Shown here one piece after another: positions 9,095 through 18,139 of a DNA stretch of 64,000 nucleotides (position 1 is its first letter; each line of letters starts with the position of its first letter). Made by a program: the position numbers and the translations under genes. Location: the NCBI RefSeq assembly GCF_017301335.1, contig NZ_CP071247.1:1054001-1118000 (forward strand), in the 5' to 3' direction. The notes beneath the pieces are model-generated. The model saw nothing but the letters and a program-made list of their open reading frames with translations. It ran no database searches and was not told the origin of the DNA. The DNA is from Marinobacter salinisoli. Lineage in GTDB: Bacteria; Pseudomonadota; Gammaproteobacteria; Pseudomonadales; Oleiphilaceae.

Positions 9095-10219
9095 TCAGTA
9101 ACCAAAGCCCCAGATCCGGCTGAAATCCATGGACGGCATGATCTCCGGTTCCTCCAGAGCACGGATGCCGAACTCCAGCAGGCTGGTGTCGCGTTCGAAG
9201 GCGCCGTTGTAGCGATTGCCCCTGGGGCCGAATAGCACTTTCACCATGGGCCCCCGGCCCAGATGCGGGCGTGTGGTAACCACGCCCACTTCCTCGTTGT
9301 CCAGCCGCACCAGAATGCCGGGCGGATAATCCCCGAGCACTTTCAGCAACGATTTCGGAATGGCCGGACGGAACGGCCCATCACCCAGATTGCCGATCAG
9401 CTTGCGGGCCTCGCTCAGGTTCATGCGGGTACGGTAGGCCCGCTTGGTGATCATGGCGATGTAACGCTCCGCCAGCGCCAGAATCTCTGCCTCCGGGCGA
9501 ATCTCGGTGCCCGACAGCCCCAGGGGGTATCCGCTGCCGTCGGCCTGTTCGTGGTGCTGGGCAATGATGGTGAGTAACAGCGGGTGATCAATACCGGCTT
9601 CTTTGAGCGCCAGGATGCTGCGCTCGGGATGCTTTCGAATCACTTTCCGCTGGGTCTCATTCAGCACCTGATTGGAGGCGTTCAGCTGATTGGCAACCGG
9701 CACCAGGGCCAGGTTTGCGGTCAGCGCGGCAGCGGTAAGTTGCTGCGTCCGTTCCTCTTCAAGGCCGAACTCGTCACCCATGAACTGGCAGAGAATGGCG
9801 TAAAACAGGATCTGTTCGTGAAAGCTGGGCTCGACCGCGTACAGATGCACCAGCGCCAGGCTGGCATCCGGGGCTTGCTTGCAGGTGCGCTCGATCATCC
9901 GGGTCAGCCCGGTCAGCCGTTGAGGCGCGGACGCTTCGCCGTTGGTGATGGCAGTCAGGGTGAGGTCGAGGGTGTGCAGCAGGTCGGGGTAATCGGCGAA
10001 CGGGTTGCGCTCGTGGTTGTCGGCCTCCGGCGATTCTTCCGGGCGCCGGATGGTGCGAGGCTTGAAACGGCCGCGTTCGAACAATTGCTCCAGTTGGCCC
10101 ATGGTCTGAATCACGTAGCCCTGGCGCAGAAGGACCTTGCCCTCGGCGTCGTAGACATTCCAGGGTAACGGCCGGCCGAGTTCCAGGGCGCCGGGTGCGA
10201 TTCGAACCAGATCACTCAC
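9095..10219 (-). CDS. HD-GYP-related protein with degenerate HD half
   Basis: 374-residue cytoplasmic protein. The GYP half of an HD-GYP phosphodiesterase is intact: IIAQHHEQADGSGYPLGLSG, followed by AEILALAERYIAMITKRAYR. The HD half is eroded; where active enzymes have a His-Asp pair this protein reads LTAAALTANLALVPVANQL. HD-GYP enzymes hydrolyse cyclic-di-GMP and need the HD metal ligands, so this is probably an inactive receptor or scaffold. The N-terminus (about 1-60) resembles the DUF3391-type leader of such proteins. It is divergent from a diguanylate cyclase gene, so the two may form a c-di-GMP signalling pair. Confidence 0.8.
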   Translation of the reverse strand: MSDLVRIAPGALELGRPLPWNVYDAEGKVLLRQGYVIQTMGQLEQLFERGRFKPRTIRRPEESPEADNHERNPFADYPDLLHTLDLTLTAITNGEASAPQRLTGLTRMIERTCKQAPDASLALVHLYAVEPSFHEQILFYAILCQFMGDEFGLEEERTQQLTAAALTANLALVPVANQLNASNQVLNETQRKVIRKHPERSILALKEAGIDHPLLLTIIAQHHEQADGSGYPLGLSGTEIRPEAEILALAERYIAMITKRAYRTRMNLSEARKLIGNLGDGPFRPAIPKSLLKVLGDYPPGILVRLDNEEVGVVTTRPHLGRGPMVKVLFGPRGNRYNGAFERDTSLLEFGIRALEEPEIMPSMDFSRIWGFGY

Positions 10220-10441
10220 GGTGAAGATCCTGCAGAAGTGTCACTTTAGTGTACCCCTGAAACTCCCCGGGGCTCCATAGCCGGCAACAGGCGCCGCCGG
10301 ACTCCTGCCGACGGATCGTGGCCACAGGCTAAACAGAATGTAAGGAATGAGACACGGTTCACATTTTGTGACTTGGTGTGGATATTTGTAACGTCTCGTA
10401 CCCGCCTGAAGACGCTGGTTGGAGCTTGGGATATCTTAACA

Positions 10442-11503
10442 ATGTCAGATACCTATCTTTTCTCTGGACCAACGATGCTCCACCGCCTCAAGACGGATTT
10501 CCGGCTGTCAATCATTACCCTGCTGGGGGCCTGCGCCATTATTGGTGTCACACCGTTTGCGGTTTACCGGTTTCTGCAAGGCCAGGTGCTGGTCGGCATT
10601 GTGGACACCTTCATCGTGGCCGGCGTGCTCGCCAGCATGGCCCATGGCTGGATCTCGGGCCGGACGCTGGTGAGTGGCAGGATCATGAGCCTGAGCTGCT
10701 CGGGGAGTGCCATCGTCATTGGCGGAGTTATCGGCGAGCCGGGCCTGTTCTGGGTATTTCCCTGTCTGCTGACCAATTTCTTCCTGGTCAATCCCAGGTT
10801 TGCGGTGTCGGTTAACCTGCTGACCATCGCCGGGCTGATGCTGCAGACCGATATCTACGATTCGCTGATCCAGATGTGGTCCTTTGGCACCGTGGCCTTT
10901 GTCGTCAGTGTCTGCGCCTACGTGTTTGCCCATCGCAACGAGAGCCAGCGCAACATGCTGGAGCACCTGGCCACCATCGATCCGCTGACGGGCGTTGGCA
11001 ACCGCCGCTGCATGGATCAGGAACTGGCGCTGTCGGTGGCGGCGTCCGAGCGCACGGGACAGCCCTGCACCGTTGCCCTGCTCGACCTGGATCATTTCAA
11101 GAGCGTCAATGACGAGTTCGGCCACAGCGTGGGCGATCGGGTGCTTGTCGACGTGGTCAGCCTGATCCAGCAGAACACCCGTCGAACCGATTTCCTGTTC
11201 CGCTACGGTGGTGAGGAATTCGTGCTGCTGTTGCCCGGCACCGCAGGCCAGGGCGTGAAGAAGGTGATGACTAACCTGCAGTCGGTGATCCGCAAGCACC
11301 TGAGGGTCGGCGGCCAGGCGGTCACGGCGTCGTTTGGTGTAGCGGAACTGGACATTGGTGAAAGCGTGGATCGCTGGCTGGAGCGCGCCGATAGCGCCCT
11401 CTACCAGGCCAAAGAAGCCGGTCGGGACTGCATCATCTATGCGAACTGTCCGCGGGCGCAAAGCGAAGCAGTCGCCAGCCAAGAAGAATGCCTGCTGACG
11501 TAA
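10442..11503 (+). CDS. Membrane diguanylate cyclase (GGDEF domain)
   Basis: About 353 residues. An N-terminal membrane module of five to six helices (about 15-160, e.g. LSIITLLGACAIIGVTPFAVY) leads into a GGDEF domain that makes c-di-GMP from two GTP. The active-site loop is YGGEEF, and an inhibitory I-site RxxD (RRTD) sits five residues before it. A canonical LTGVGNRR opens the domain. The start is uncertain: ATGs at 10442 and 10475 are both reasonable and neither has a strong ribosome site. The 3' end overlaps the convergent MATE gene by 71 bases. Confidence 0.9.
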   Translation: MSDTYLFSGPTMLHRLKTDFRLSIITLLGACAIIGVTPFAVYRFLQGQVLVGIVDTFIVAGVLASMAHGWISGRTLVSGRIMSLSCSGSAIVIGGVIGEPGLFWVFPCLLTNFFLVNPRFAVSVNLLTIAGLMLQTDIYDSLIQMWSFGTVAFVVSVCAYVFAHRNESQRNMLEHLATIDPLTGVGNRRCMDQELALSVAASERTGQPCTVALLDLDHFKSVNDEFGHSVGDRVLVDVVSLIQQNTRRTDFLFRYGGEEFVLLLPGTAGQGVKKVMTNLQSVIRKHLRVGGQAVTASFGVAELDIGESVDRWLERADSALYQAKEAGRDCIIYANCPRAQSEAVASQEECLLT

Positions 11504-12830
11504 GCCCACCGGTCAGCCCGACCCAGAAACCGGCCGCCCCCATGGCCGGGCGAAACAGGTCGGTGAAGGTCAGCGCGTAACCCAGAGGCAGGCCGATCCC
11601 CCAGAAAGAAAACAGCATGATGAACATGGGCACCCGGGTGTCCTTGTAGCCGCGCAATGCGCTGATGCAGGTGACCTGAATGACATCGGCGATCTGAAAC
11701 AGGGCCGCAAAGGCCAGCAGACGAATCGTTACCGCCTGCACGTCAATATCCCGTGTGTAGAGCGCGGCGATCTGCTCCGAAAACCCCCACAGCAGCGACG
11801 CAAACACCAGCGCGACCAGGCCGGCCAGTATCAGCGTGCTGTGGGAAATCAGCCGGGCGGTATCCGGCGCGCCGGCACCCACCAGGAAACTGATGCGCAA
11901 GGTCAGCGCCATGCCGATGCTCAGTGGCAGCATGAACAGCAGCGACACTACATTTAGGGCGATCTGGTGGCCGGCGACCACCACCGGTCCAAGCGGCGCC
12001 AGAAACAGGGCAATCACCGAAAACATGCTGGCTTCCACGAAGATCGTGAAGCCAATGGGCACGCCGAGTTTCAGGATGTAGCTCAGTCCCGCCAGATTGG
12101 GGCGCACCCAGTCCGCAAGCAGGTGGAATCTCCGGTAGGCCTCGCTCCGGTTGAGGTATATGAGCAGCGCGAGCGCAGCAAGGCCGTTCGACAGCGTCGT
12201 TGCCCAGCCACACCCGATCCCACCCATGGCTGGGACTCCGAACTTGCCGAAGATGAAAATGTAGTTCAGAGGCAGATTGATCAGCGTGCTCAACACGGAG
12301 AAGGCCATGATCACCCGGGTATGGCCCAGGCCGTCGGTCAGCCCTCGCAGGGCGTTCATCAACAGCAGAGCAGGCACACCCCAGGAGAAGGCGTCCAGGT
12401 AGCCCTGGGTAATGCGGGCGGTGTTGGCTTCCAGATTCAGCAGTTCCAGCAACGGATGCACATGGCGCAACAGCAGGATCATGATCACCGAACCGGCGGC
12501 GGCCAGATACAGCCCCTGCCAGGTCGCCGGCATGATCTTGTCAAAGGTGCGTGCGCCGTTGTAGCCGGAAATGATGGGCTGCAGGGCACCCAGAAGCCCC
12601 ATGAAAAACAGGAACACGGGCATCCAGATGCTGCTGCCAATACCCACGGCAGCCAGGTCTTCGGCGCTGGCGTGGCCGGCCATCACCGTGTCGATCACCC
12701 CGTTGGCCATCTGGGCCACCTGGGCAATCAGGATCGGACCACCCAGAAGGGCAAGGGTGCGCCACTCGGCCAGGGTACGTGGAATGAGGGGCTGGCGGGC
12801 GGCCGGTAACGGCTGGTGCGTTTCGTCCAT
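11433..12830 (-). CDS. MATE family efflux transporter, NorM-like
   Basis: About 465-residue inner-membrane antiporter with 12 predicted helices in two homologous halves. It exports cationic drugs or metabolites using a sodium or proton gradient. MATE/NorM signatures: ALLGGPILIAQVAQMANGVIDTVMAGH in helix 1 (read in short parts, GGPILIAQVAQ and VIDTVMAG), DLAAVGIGSSIW, and ALRGYKDTRVPM late in the C-terminal half. I chose ATG 12830; an upstream ATG at 12893 has GGAG four bases before it and would add 21 polar residues. The C-terminal coding end overlaps the converging cyclase gene. Confidence 0.9.
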   Translation of the reverse strand: MDETHQPLPAARQPLIPRTLAEWRTLALLGGPILIAQVAQMANGVIDTVMAGHASAEDLAAVGIGSSIWMPVFLFFMGLLGALQPIISGYNGARTFDKIMPATWQGLYLAAAGSVIMILLLRHVHPLLELLNLEANTARITQGYLDAFSWGVPALLLMNALRGLTDGLGHTRVIMAFSVLSTLINLPLNYIFIFGKFGVPAMGGIGCGWATTLSNGLAALALLIYLNRSEAYRRFHLLADWVRPNLAGLSYILKLGVPIGFTIFVEASMFSVIALFLAPLGPVVVAGHQIALNVVSLLFMLPLSIGMALTLRISFLVGAGAPDTARLISHSTLILAGLVALVFASLLWGFSEQIAALYTRDIDVQAVTIRLLAFAALFQIADVIQVTCISALRGYKDTRVPMFIMLFSFWGIGLPLGYALTFTDLFRPAMGAAGFWVGLTGGLTSAGILLGWRLLRFAPADSSHR

Positions 12831-13001
12831 CATGCGGCGAATCCGGGGTTGTCCGTGTGGCTGGGAGGTCAGGCCGTTGCGGCCAGCCGGCATGTTACTC
12901 CATTCGGCGATCGGCGGCACGACACGTCGACATTCGTCGGCTGGAACTTTTGTCAGGAATCAGTACAGTAGCCCGCTGGTTTTCACAGGGTAGTCAGGGC
13001 A

Positions 13002-13874
13002 ATGGCATTACTGGTCTTCGTTACGGTTCTCTGGGCGTTTTCTTTCAGTCTGATCGGGGAGTTCCTTGCCGGTCAGGTGGACAGTGACTTTGCGGTGCTC
13101 AGCCGGGTCCTGATTGCCGCGCTGGTGTTCCTGCCTTTCCTGCGCTGGCGGGGCGTTCCCGCGGGCATGAAACTGGGCATTCTGACCACCGGCATGCTCC
13201 AGTTCGGCATCACTTACCTGTGCCTGTACCGCTCGTTCAGCTATCTCACGGTGCCCGAAGTCCTGCTGTTTACCATCTTCACGCCGCTGTACGTCACCCT
13301 CATCGACGACGCCCTGTTCCGCCGCTTTTCACCGGTGGCGCTGGTGGCTGCTGCGATCGCAACGCTGGGCGCAGGGATCATCCGTTACGATGGCCTGAGC
13401 GAAGATTTCATCACCGGCTTCCTGCTGCTGCAGGTTGCCAACTTTACCTTTGCCGCCGGGCAGGTGGGGTACAAGCACATCATGCAGCGCTATCCGCTGG
13501 ACGTGCCGGCGTTTCGCACCTTTGGCTATTTCTTCGTCGGCGCGCTGATCATTGCCCTGCCCTCGTTCCTGATTTTCGGGAATCCCGACCGCCTGCCAAC
13601 CACCGGCCTGCAGTGGGGCATCCTGGCCTGGCTGGGCTTTGCCGCGTCCGGGCTCGGCCTGTTCCTGTGGAACCGGGGTGGCTGCCGGGTGGATGCGGGC
13701 ACCCTGGCGATCATGAACAATGCCCTGGTGCCGGCGGGTTTGCTGGTGAACCTGTTGATCTGGAACCGGGACGCAGACCTGCTGCGCCTGGCGCTGGGCG
13801 GCGGTGTTATCGCGTTTTCTCTGTGGGTGAATGCGCGCTTCCATCCACAGGCGAGACTGCGCAGCCTTGCCTGA
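13002..13874 (+). CDS. EamA/DMT superfamily transporter
   Basis: 290-residue membrane protein with ten hydrophobic segments in two EamA repeats, as in drug/metabolite transporters of the RhaT/YdcZ type. The first repeat starts LLVFVTVLWAFSFSLIGEFL; the second half includes WGILAWLGFAASGLGLFLWNRG. Several members of the group export amino acids or related metabolites, but the substrate here cannot be assigned. It is transcribed divergently from the MATE gene across a ~170-base region and appears monocistronic. Confidence 0.85.
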   Translation: MALLVFVTVLWAFSFSLIGEFLAGQVDSDFAVLSRVLIAALVFLPFLRWRGVPAGMKLGILTTGMLQFGITYLCLYRSFSYLTVPEVLLFTIFTPLYVTLIDDALFRRFSPVALVAAAIATLGAGIIRYDGLSEDFITGFLLLQVANFTFAAGQVGYKHIMQRYPLDVPAFRTFGYFFVGALIIALPSFLIFGNPDRLPTTGLQWGILAWLGFAASGLGLFLWNRGGCRVDAGTLAIMNNALVPAGLLVNLLIWNRDADLLRLALGGGVIAFSLWVNARFHPQARLRSLA

Positions 13875-14041
13875 GCGCGTCCGGGCAATCATGCCGCCCT
13901 ATCTCGGATATTGCCCCTGGTGTCTGCAACGCCACGGCGTGGGCAAAGGTTATGAGAACAGTCGTCCAGGCGCTGACCCGGGGCACTCTGTCTTGCTTGG
14001 GGTCAAGCCCTGGCCCCAAAGCCCACTGGCATAATCGGCGC

Positions 14042-14068
14042 TCAAGAAGTGCCCCATCCTGTCGATAC
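14042..14068 (+). promoter_or_regulatory. Candidate sigma-28 (FliA) promoter for the Aer-like receptor
   Basis: TCAA (14042-14045), exactly 15 bases, then GTCGATAC (14061-14068), against the sigma-28 consensus TAAA-N15-GCCGATAA (3/4 and 6/8 matches). It lies about 100 bases before the receptor's ATG. Flagellar-class control would fit the gene. The rest of the 292-base gap (13875-14166) shows nothing else clear. Confidence 0.4.
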
Positions 14069-14166
14069 CTTCTGTGCGGACGGTTGTGCCGATTCCCATC
14101 CGGGTCTCGGTGTCCGGTTCTTCAGCCCACTGTTGTTGCTTTTTGGCCCAGGCGAGTAGTCACTGT

Positions 14167-15747
14167 ATGCGTAAAAATCTGCCGGTAACCCAGCGAGAAA
14201 TCACCATGCGTCCGGGCGGGCGCCTGATCTCGACCACCGATCTCAAAGGCGTGATCACCTATTGCAACGACGAGTTCTGCGAGATCAGCGGATACGCCCG
14301 TGAGGAACTGGAGGGGCAGGCGCATAACCTGATTCGCCACCCGGATATGCCTCAGGCGGCGTTCCAGAACATGTGGACTTACCTGAAAGCCGGCAAGGCC
14401 TGGATGGGCGTGGTTAAGAACCGGGCCAAAAACGGGGACTTCTACTGGGTCAGCGCCTACGTCACGCCGGTGTGGGAAAACGGCCAGATGGTGGGGTACG
14501 AATCGGTGCGAGTGGCCCCGACCCGGGAGCAGATTGGCCGTGCGGAGAAACTCTACGGCCGGTTACTGGCGGGCAAATCCGCCGTCAGCCGGTTGGATAA
14601 GACCAGCTCGGTATTGAAATCCGGCTGGTCCTGGCTGATGTCACTGGGCGTAAGCCTGGTGGCCCTGAGCATGGCCGATGCAGGCTGGTTGCCGATCACC
14701 CTGGTGGTGGCCGGTCACGGTGTCGGCGCGACCCTGCTGATGAAGTCGGTGATTGGCCGGCTGCAGCGTTTGCTGGCGTTACGCCCCGACGCTTTCAGGG
14801 ATCCGGTGATTGCCCGGGGCTACAGCGATGAGAACGGCTCGTTCGCTGAAATGGAAATGATGCTGCTGAGCGAAGAGGCGCGCATCCGCACCGGACTGGC
14901 GCGGATTGACGATCAGGCGGAACTGCTGGACCGTCAGGCGCAGGAAACCCTGGGCTATGTGGGCGAAGGCGCCCAGGCGATCGCGCGCCAGCGTGCCGAA
15001 ACCGATCAGACCGCCTCCGCCATCCACGAGATGACCGTGTCGATTCAGGAAGTCGCGGAAGCCGTAGTCAATAACGCCCGGGAAGCGGAGCAAGCCAATC
15101 GTCTGGCCGGCGTTGGCAGTGAACGCAGTGCCGAAGCCCTGGTGGTGATTGAGCAGCTGGTCGGCCGGGTGAATGGCCTGGGCCAGACCATCAGCAGGCT
15201 GGGCGAGGCCACCCACAGCATCGGTGAGGCCGCGAACCTGATTTCCGAGATCGCCGAGCAGACCAACCTGCTGGCGCTGAATGCCGCCATCGAGGCCGCC
15301 CGGGCCGGTGAACAGGGCCGTGGCTTTGCCGTGGTGGCCGATGAGGTGCGCTCCCTGGCGCGCCGTACCCGCGAATCAACCATCCGGATTCAGGACGTGA
15401 TTGACGATTTCCGTACCCAGGTGGATGCCGCCATCACCGCTACCCGGGAAGGCGAAGACGTTGCCGGCACCGGCCTGGAGAAGGTTCAGGAGGCCGAGCA
15501 TTCGCTGCGGGATATCGTCAGTTCGATCCAGACCATCTCCGACAGTTTCATCAGCATGTCGGCGGCATTCGAAGAGCAGAGCCAGGTGTCCGATGAGATC
15601 AACCGTCAGATCACCAGCATTGCGGACCTGGCCGATCACAGCGATACCCAGGCGGATGAGGCCCGGCAGAGCAGTGAACGTCTGGGCCGGATGTCCCGTG
15701 GTTTGAAAGACCTGAGTGCTCGCTTTATCCAGAAACAAGGCCGGTAA
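14167..15747 (+). CDS. PAS-domain methyl-accepting chemotaxis protein, Aer-like
   Basis: 526-residue receptor. N-terminal PAS domain (about 8-115) has the Aer-type wording [25 protein letters not shown] and [16 protein letters not shown], which in Aer binds FAD and senses redox state or oxygen. A short membrane hairpin follows ([14 protein letters not shown] and [13 protein letters not shown]), then a long signalling coiled coil with the CheA/CheW-binding tip [20 protein letters not shown]. There is no periplasmic sensor. The ATG at 14167 puts the PAS domain right at the N-terminus, as in Aer; the upstream extension is Cys/Ser-rich and unlikely. An energy-taxis role is inferred. Confidence 0.9.
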   Translation: MRKNLPVTQREITMRPGGRLISTTDLKGVITYCNDEFCEISGYAREELEGQAHNLIRHPDMPQAAFQNMWTYLKAGKAWMGVVKNRAKNGDFYWVSAYVTPVWENGQMVGYESVRVAPTREQIGRAEKLYGRLLAGKSAVSRLDKTSSVLKSGWSWLMSLGVSLVALSMADAGWLPITLVVAGHGVGATLLMKSVIGRLQRLLALRPDAFRDPVIARGYSDENGSFAEMEMMLLSEEARIRTGLARIDDQAELLDRQAQETLGYVGEGAQAIARQRAETDQTASAIHEMTVSIQEVAEAVVNNAREAEQANRLAGVGSERSAEALVVIEQLVGRVNGLGQTISRLGEATHSIGEAANLISEIAEQTNLLALNAAIEAARAGEQGRGFAVVADEVRSLARRTRESTIRIQDVIDDFRTQVDAAITATREGEDVAGTGLEKVQEAEHSLRDIVSSIQTISDSFISMSAAFEEQSQVSDEINRQITSIADLADHSDTQADEARQSSERLGRMSRGLKDLSARFIQKQGR

Positions 15748-15765
15748 CATCGGCTCGACCTGATC

Positions 15766-15787
15766 GGCCTGTCGGTCTTGACAGGCC
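15766..15787. repeat. Inverted repeat after the chemoreceptor gene
   Basis: GGCCTGTC-GGTCTT-GACAGGCC, a perfect 8-bp stem with a 6-base loop, 18 bases after the receptor stop. No T tract follows, so it is not a standard intrinsic terminator. Its right arm overlaps TTGACA (15778-15783), a perfect -35 hexamer for the following gene, so it may have a regulatory role. Confidence 0.4.
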
Positions 15788-15802
15788 TTGGAGCTTGGGG
15801 GC

Positions 15803-16264
15803 ATGCTCAAGCGTCCCTGTTCAAGGCGTATTACCGATTTCATGAGCTCCTCACCGTTCCAGCAACTGTTGCGACACCGGAGAAGTCTGGCCCTGGCCAC
15901 GCTGTTCTTCTGGGCGCTCTGTGCTTTGCTGGCAGGCTGTTTGATTGGTTTAAGTAGCCAATCCGGGAGCACTTCGATGTCGGTGCCCATGGTGCATGAG
16001 CACACGGGCCACACTGAACACGGCCATGACGGGCGCGGCATTACCGCTGCCGAGTCGGTGTCGGACCTGGCATGCTGCGAAACCGGACATGACCCGGCGC
16101 CACTGACGGTTCTGAGCCTGCTCGCCCTTGCCGTGGGCCTGCCCCTGGCCTTTCTATTGCCGCTGCTCTCGGGCAATGGAGCTGGCTGGCGCCGACAGCC
16201 GTTCCATTACTTCCGAATACGTCCCCCCCGATACCACCTCGTTTACTGTTCTTTCCTGCATTGA
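15803..16264 (+). CDS. Small His/Cys-containing membrane protein of the copper cluster
   Basis: About 153 residues; no family recognised. One membrane helix near the N-terminus (LALATLFFWALCALLAGCLIG), then a His-rich loop (HEHTGHTEHGHDG, followed by DLACCETGHDP) and a second helix (LTVLSLLALAVGLPLAFLLPLL). The loop would plausibly lie in the periplasm and could bind copper through His and the Cys pair. It sits immediately upstream of cusB on the same strand, so a role in copper handling is inferred from context. The start is uncertain: ATG 15803 has a purine-rich stretch upstream; ATG 15842 lacks one. It occupies the place where an outer-membrane factor cusC often lies. Confidence 0.55.
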   Translation: MLKRPCSRRITDFMSSSPFQQLLRHRRSLALATLFFWALCALLAGCLIGLSSQSGSTSMSVPMVHEHTGHTEHGHDGRGITAAESVSDLACCETGHDPAPLTVLSLLALAVGLPLAFLLPLLSGNGAGWRRQPFHYFRIRPPRYHLVYCSFLH

Positions 16265-16370
16265 GTCTCTGATGCTGTCGCTTCCGCGTCATGGCGGGAG
16301 TGTGCCCGTTTGATGGTTCCCGGACAGCTTTGGGCCGCTTGTGGCAAGCGGTCAGATCATGGAGACAGAG

Positions 16371-18092
16371 ATGCAACGTATTGTTATGGCGCTGGTGCTT
16401 GTGGCCATCGCTTTTGCCGCCGGCTGGTGGGCGCGTCCGCTATGGACCAGCACCGATGCGAGCGCGGTTGAGTCCGACGCTAATGCCCAGGCGGAGCCGC
16501 TCTACTGGGTGGCCCCGATGGATCCCAACTACCGCCGCGACAAGCCCGGAAAATCCCCCATGGGTATGGATCTGGTGCCGGTCTACGAAGAGGACCAGGG
16601 CGGGTCGGATGACGGTGGTGTCACGATCGCTCCACGCATCGTGTCGAGCCTCGGCGTGCGGATTGCTGAGGCGACCGAGGGTGCGCTGGAGCTCCCGATC
16701 GAGACTGTTGGCCGGGTCATGTACGACGAGGATCAGCTGGTGCATGTCCACAGCCGGGTGTCGGGCTGGGTAGAAAAACTGCAGATTACCGCCACTGGCG
16801 ACCCGGTTTCCAAAGGGACAACCCTGATGGAGTTGTACTCGCCGGACCTGGTCTACGCGCAGGAAGAGTTCCTGCTGGCCCGGCGTATGAACGACCCCCG
16901 GATGAAGCGTTCGGCCCGCAACAAACTGTTGGTGCTGGGCATCACGGAGCGCCAGGTCAATGAACTGGATCGGCGCGGGGAGGCCACCCAGCGCATCCGG
17001 ATTGAAGCGCCGGAAGGCGGCTTTGTGTCCAGTCTGAACATTCGTGAGGGCATGTTTATCACCCCCGATACCGAGGTGATGGCGATTGGTTCACTGGCGT
17101 CAGTGTGGGTCATCGGTGAGGTGTTCGAGCGCCACGCCGGCCTGGTGGAACCGGGCCAAGCCGTCGAGATTTCGGTACCCGCTTTCCCGGGCGAAAGCTG
17201 GACCGGCGAGGTGGATTTCATCTATCCGGAACTGGACGCACAAACCCGGACTCTGCGGGTGCGCATCCGGGTGCCCAACCCGGATCAGCGGCTGCGACCG
17301 AATATGTTTGTCGATCTGCGCCTGAACGCACCGATTGGCGACAACCTGCTATCGATTCCGAGGGAAGCGCTGATCCGGGATGGGCGCCATCCCCGCGTCA
17401 TTCTGTCCGAGGGCGATGGACGATTTCGGCCTGTGCCGGTCAGCCCGGGGCGGGAAGTCGGCGATCGGGTGGTGGTCATCGAGGGCCTGACAGCCGGTCA
17501 GCAAGTGGTGACCTCTGCGCAGTTCCTGATCGACTCCGAAACCAATCTGGATGCCGCCCTGGCGCGCCTGGAAGAAGCCGAGCCGGAAGAGCCCAAGCCT
17601 GAGCAGGTGGAGGTGGGCGCCACTGTCACCGGCCTGATGCCGGAGATGGGCATGATTGCCCTCGAACACGAACCGATCCCGGCCTGGGACTGGCCCACCA
17701 TGAAGATGGATTTCGAGCTGGCGGACGGTGTCGAACTGCCCCCGCTGGAAGTTGGCGATCCGGTGGTGGTGCAAATCCGCGATGCCGGCGACTGGACCTA
17801 CATCATCGAGGGCATCGAAGCCGCCGGAGCAAGCTCCGCCACAGAACAGACCACACCCGAGAGGGTGGTCGAGGCTACTGGTGAGGTCCGTGAGGTCATC
17901 GCCGGGCCCCGCCTGGTGACGGTGGTGCACGACCCCATCCCGGAATGGCAGTGGCCGAAAATGACCATGACCTTTGAGGTGGCCGAGGACGTCGACTTTG
18001 ACCAGCTCACTGCCAATCAGCGCATTGAATTCCGCCTGCGGGAAACCGAGCAAGGCGATTACCGGCTGGAATCCTTCCAGCCCCTGAAGTAA
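16371..18092 (+). CDS. cusB: Copper/silver efflux adaptor CusB with two C-terminal CusF-like domains
   Basis: 573-residue periplasmic adaptor of the CusBA RND exporter. After the N-terminal anchor (MALVLVAIAFAAGWW) comes a heavy-metal-binding motif, YWVAPMDPNYRRDKPGK then SPMGMDLVPVY (45-72), then the lipoyl/beta-barrel membrane-fusion core. Unusually, two CusF-like beta-barrel domains follow at about 413-486 and 499-573. Each keeps the His-x7-Trp-x2-Met-x-Met copper site: His433/Trp441/Met444/Met446 and His520/Trp528/Met531/Met533. The ATG at 16371, preceded by GGAGACAG, is preferred over the upstream in-frame GTG. First main gene of cusB-cusF-cusA. Confidence 0.92.
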   Translation: MQRIVMALVLVAIAFAAGWWARPLWTSTDASAVESDANAQAEPLYWVAPMDPNYRRDKPGKSPMGMDLVPVYEEDQGGSDDGGVTIAPRIVSSLGVRIAEATEGALELPIETVGRVMYDEDQLVHVHSRVSGWVEKLQITATGDPVSKGTTLMELYSPDLVYAQEEFLLARRMNDPRMKRSARNKLLVLGITERQVNELDRRGEATQRIRIEAPEGGFVSSLNIREGMFITPDTEVMAIGSLASVWVIGEVFERHAGLVEPGQAVEISVPAFPGESWTGEVDFIYPELDAQTRTLRVRIRVPNPDQRLRPNMFVDLRLNAPIGDNLLSIPREALIRDGRHPRVILSEGDGRFRPVPVSPGREVGDRVVVIEGLTAGQQVVTSAQFLIDSETNLDAALARLEEAEPEEPKPEQVEVGATVTGLMPEMGMIALEHEPIPAWDWPTMKMDFELADGVELPPLEVGDPVVVQIRDAGDWTYIIEGIEAAGASSATEQTTPERVVEATGEVREVIAGPRLVTVVHDPIPEWQWPKMTMTFEVAEDVDFDQLTANQRIEFRLRETEQGDYRLESFQPLK

Positions 18093-18139
18093 CCCCGAGT
18101 AACTGCAGTACATCCGAGCAATTGCCAAGGAGCAAACCG

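Noticed and set aside
15784..15806. MerR/CueR-type operator between the -35 and -10 of the copper cluster
   Set aside because: The spacer lacks the dyad symmetry expected for CueR, and a convincing -10 is missing.
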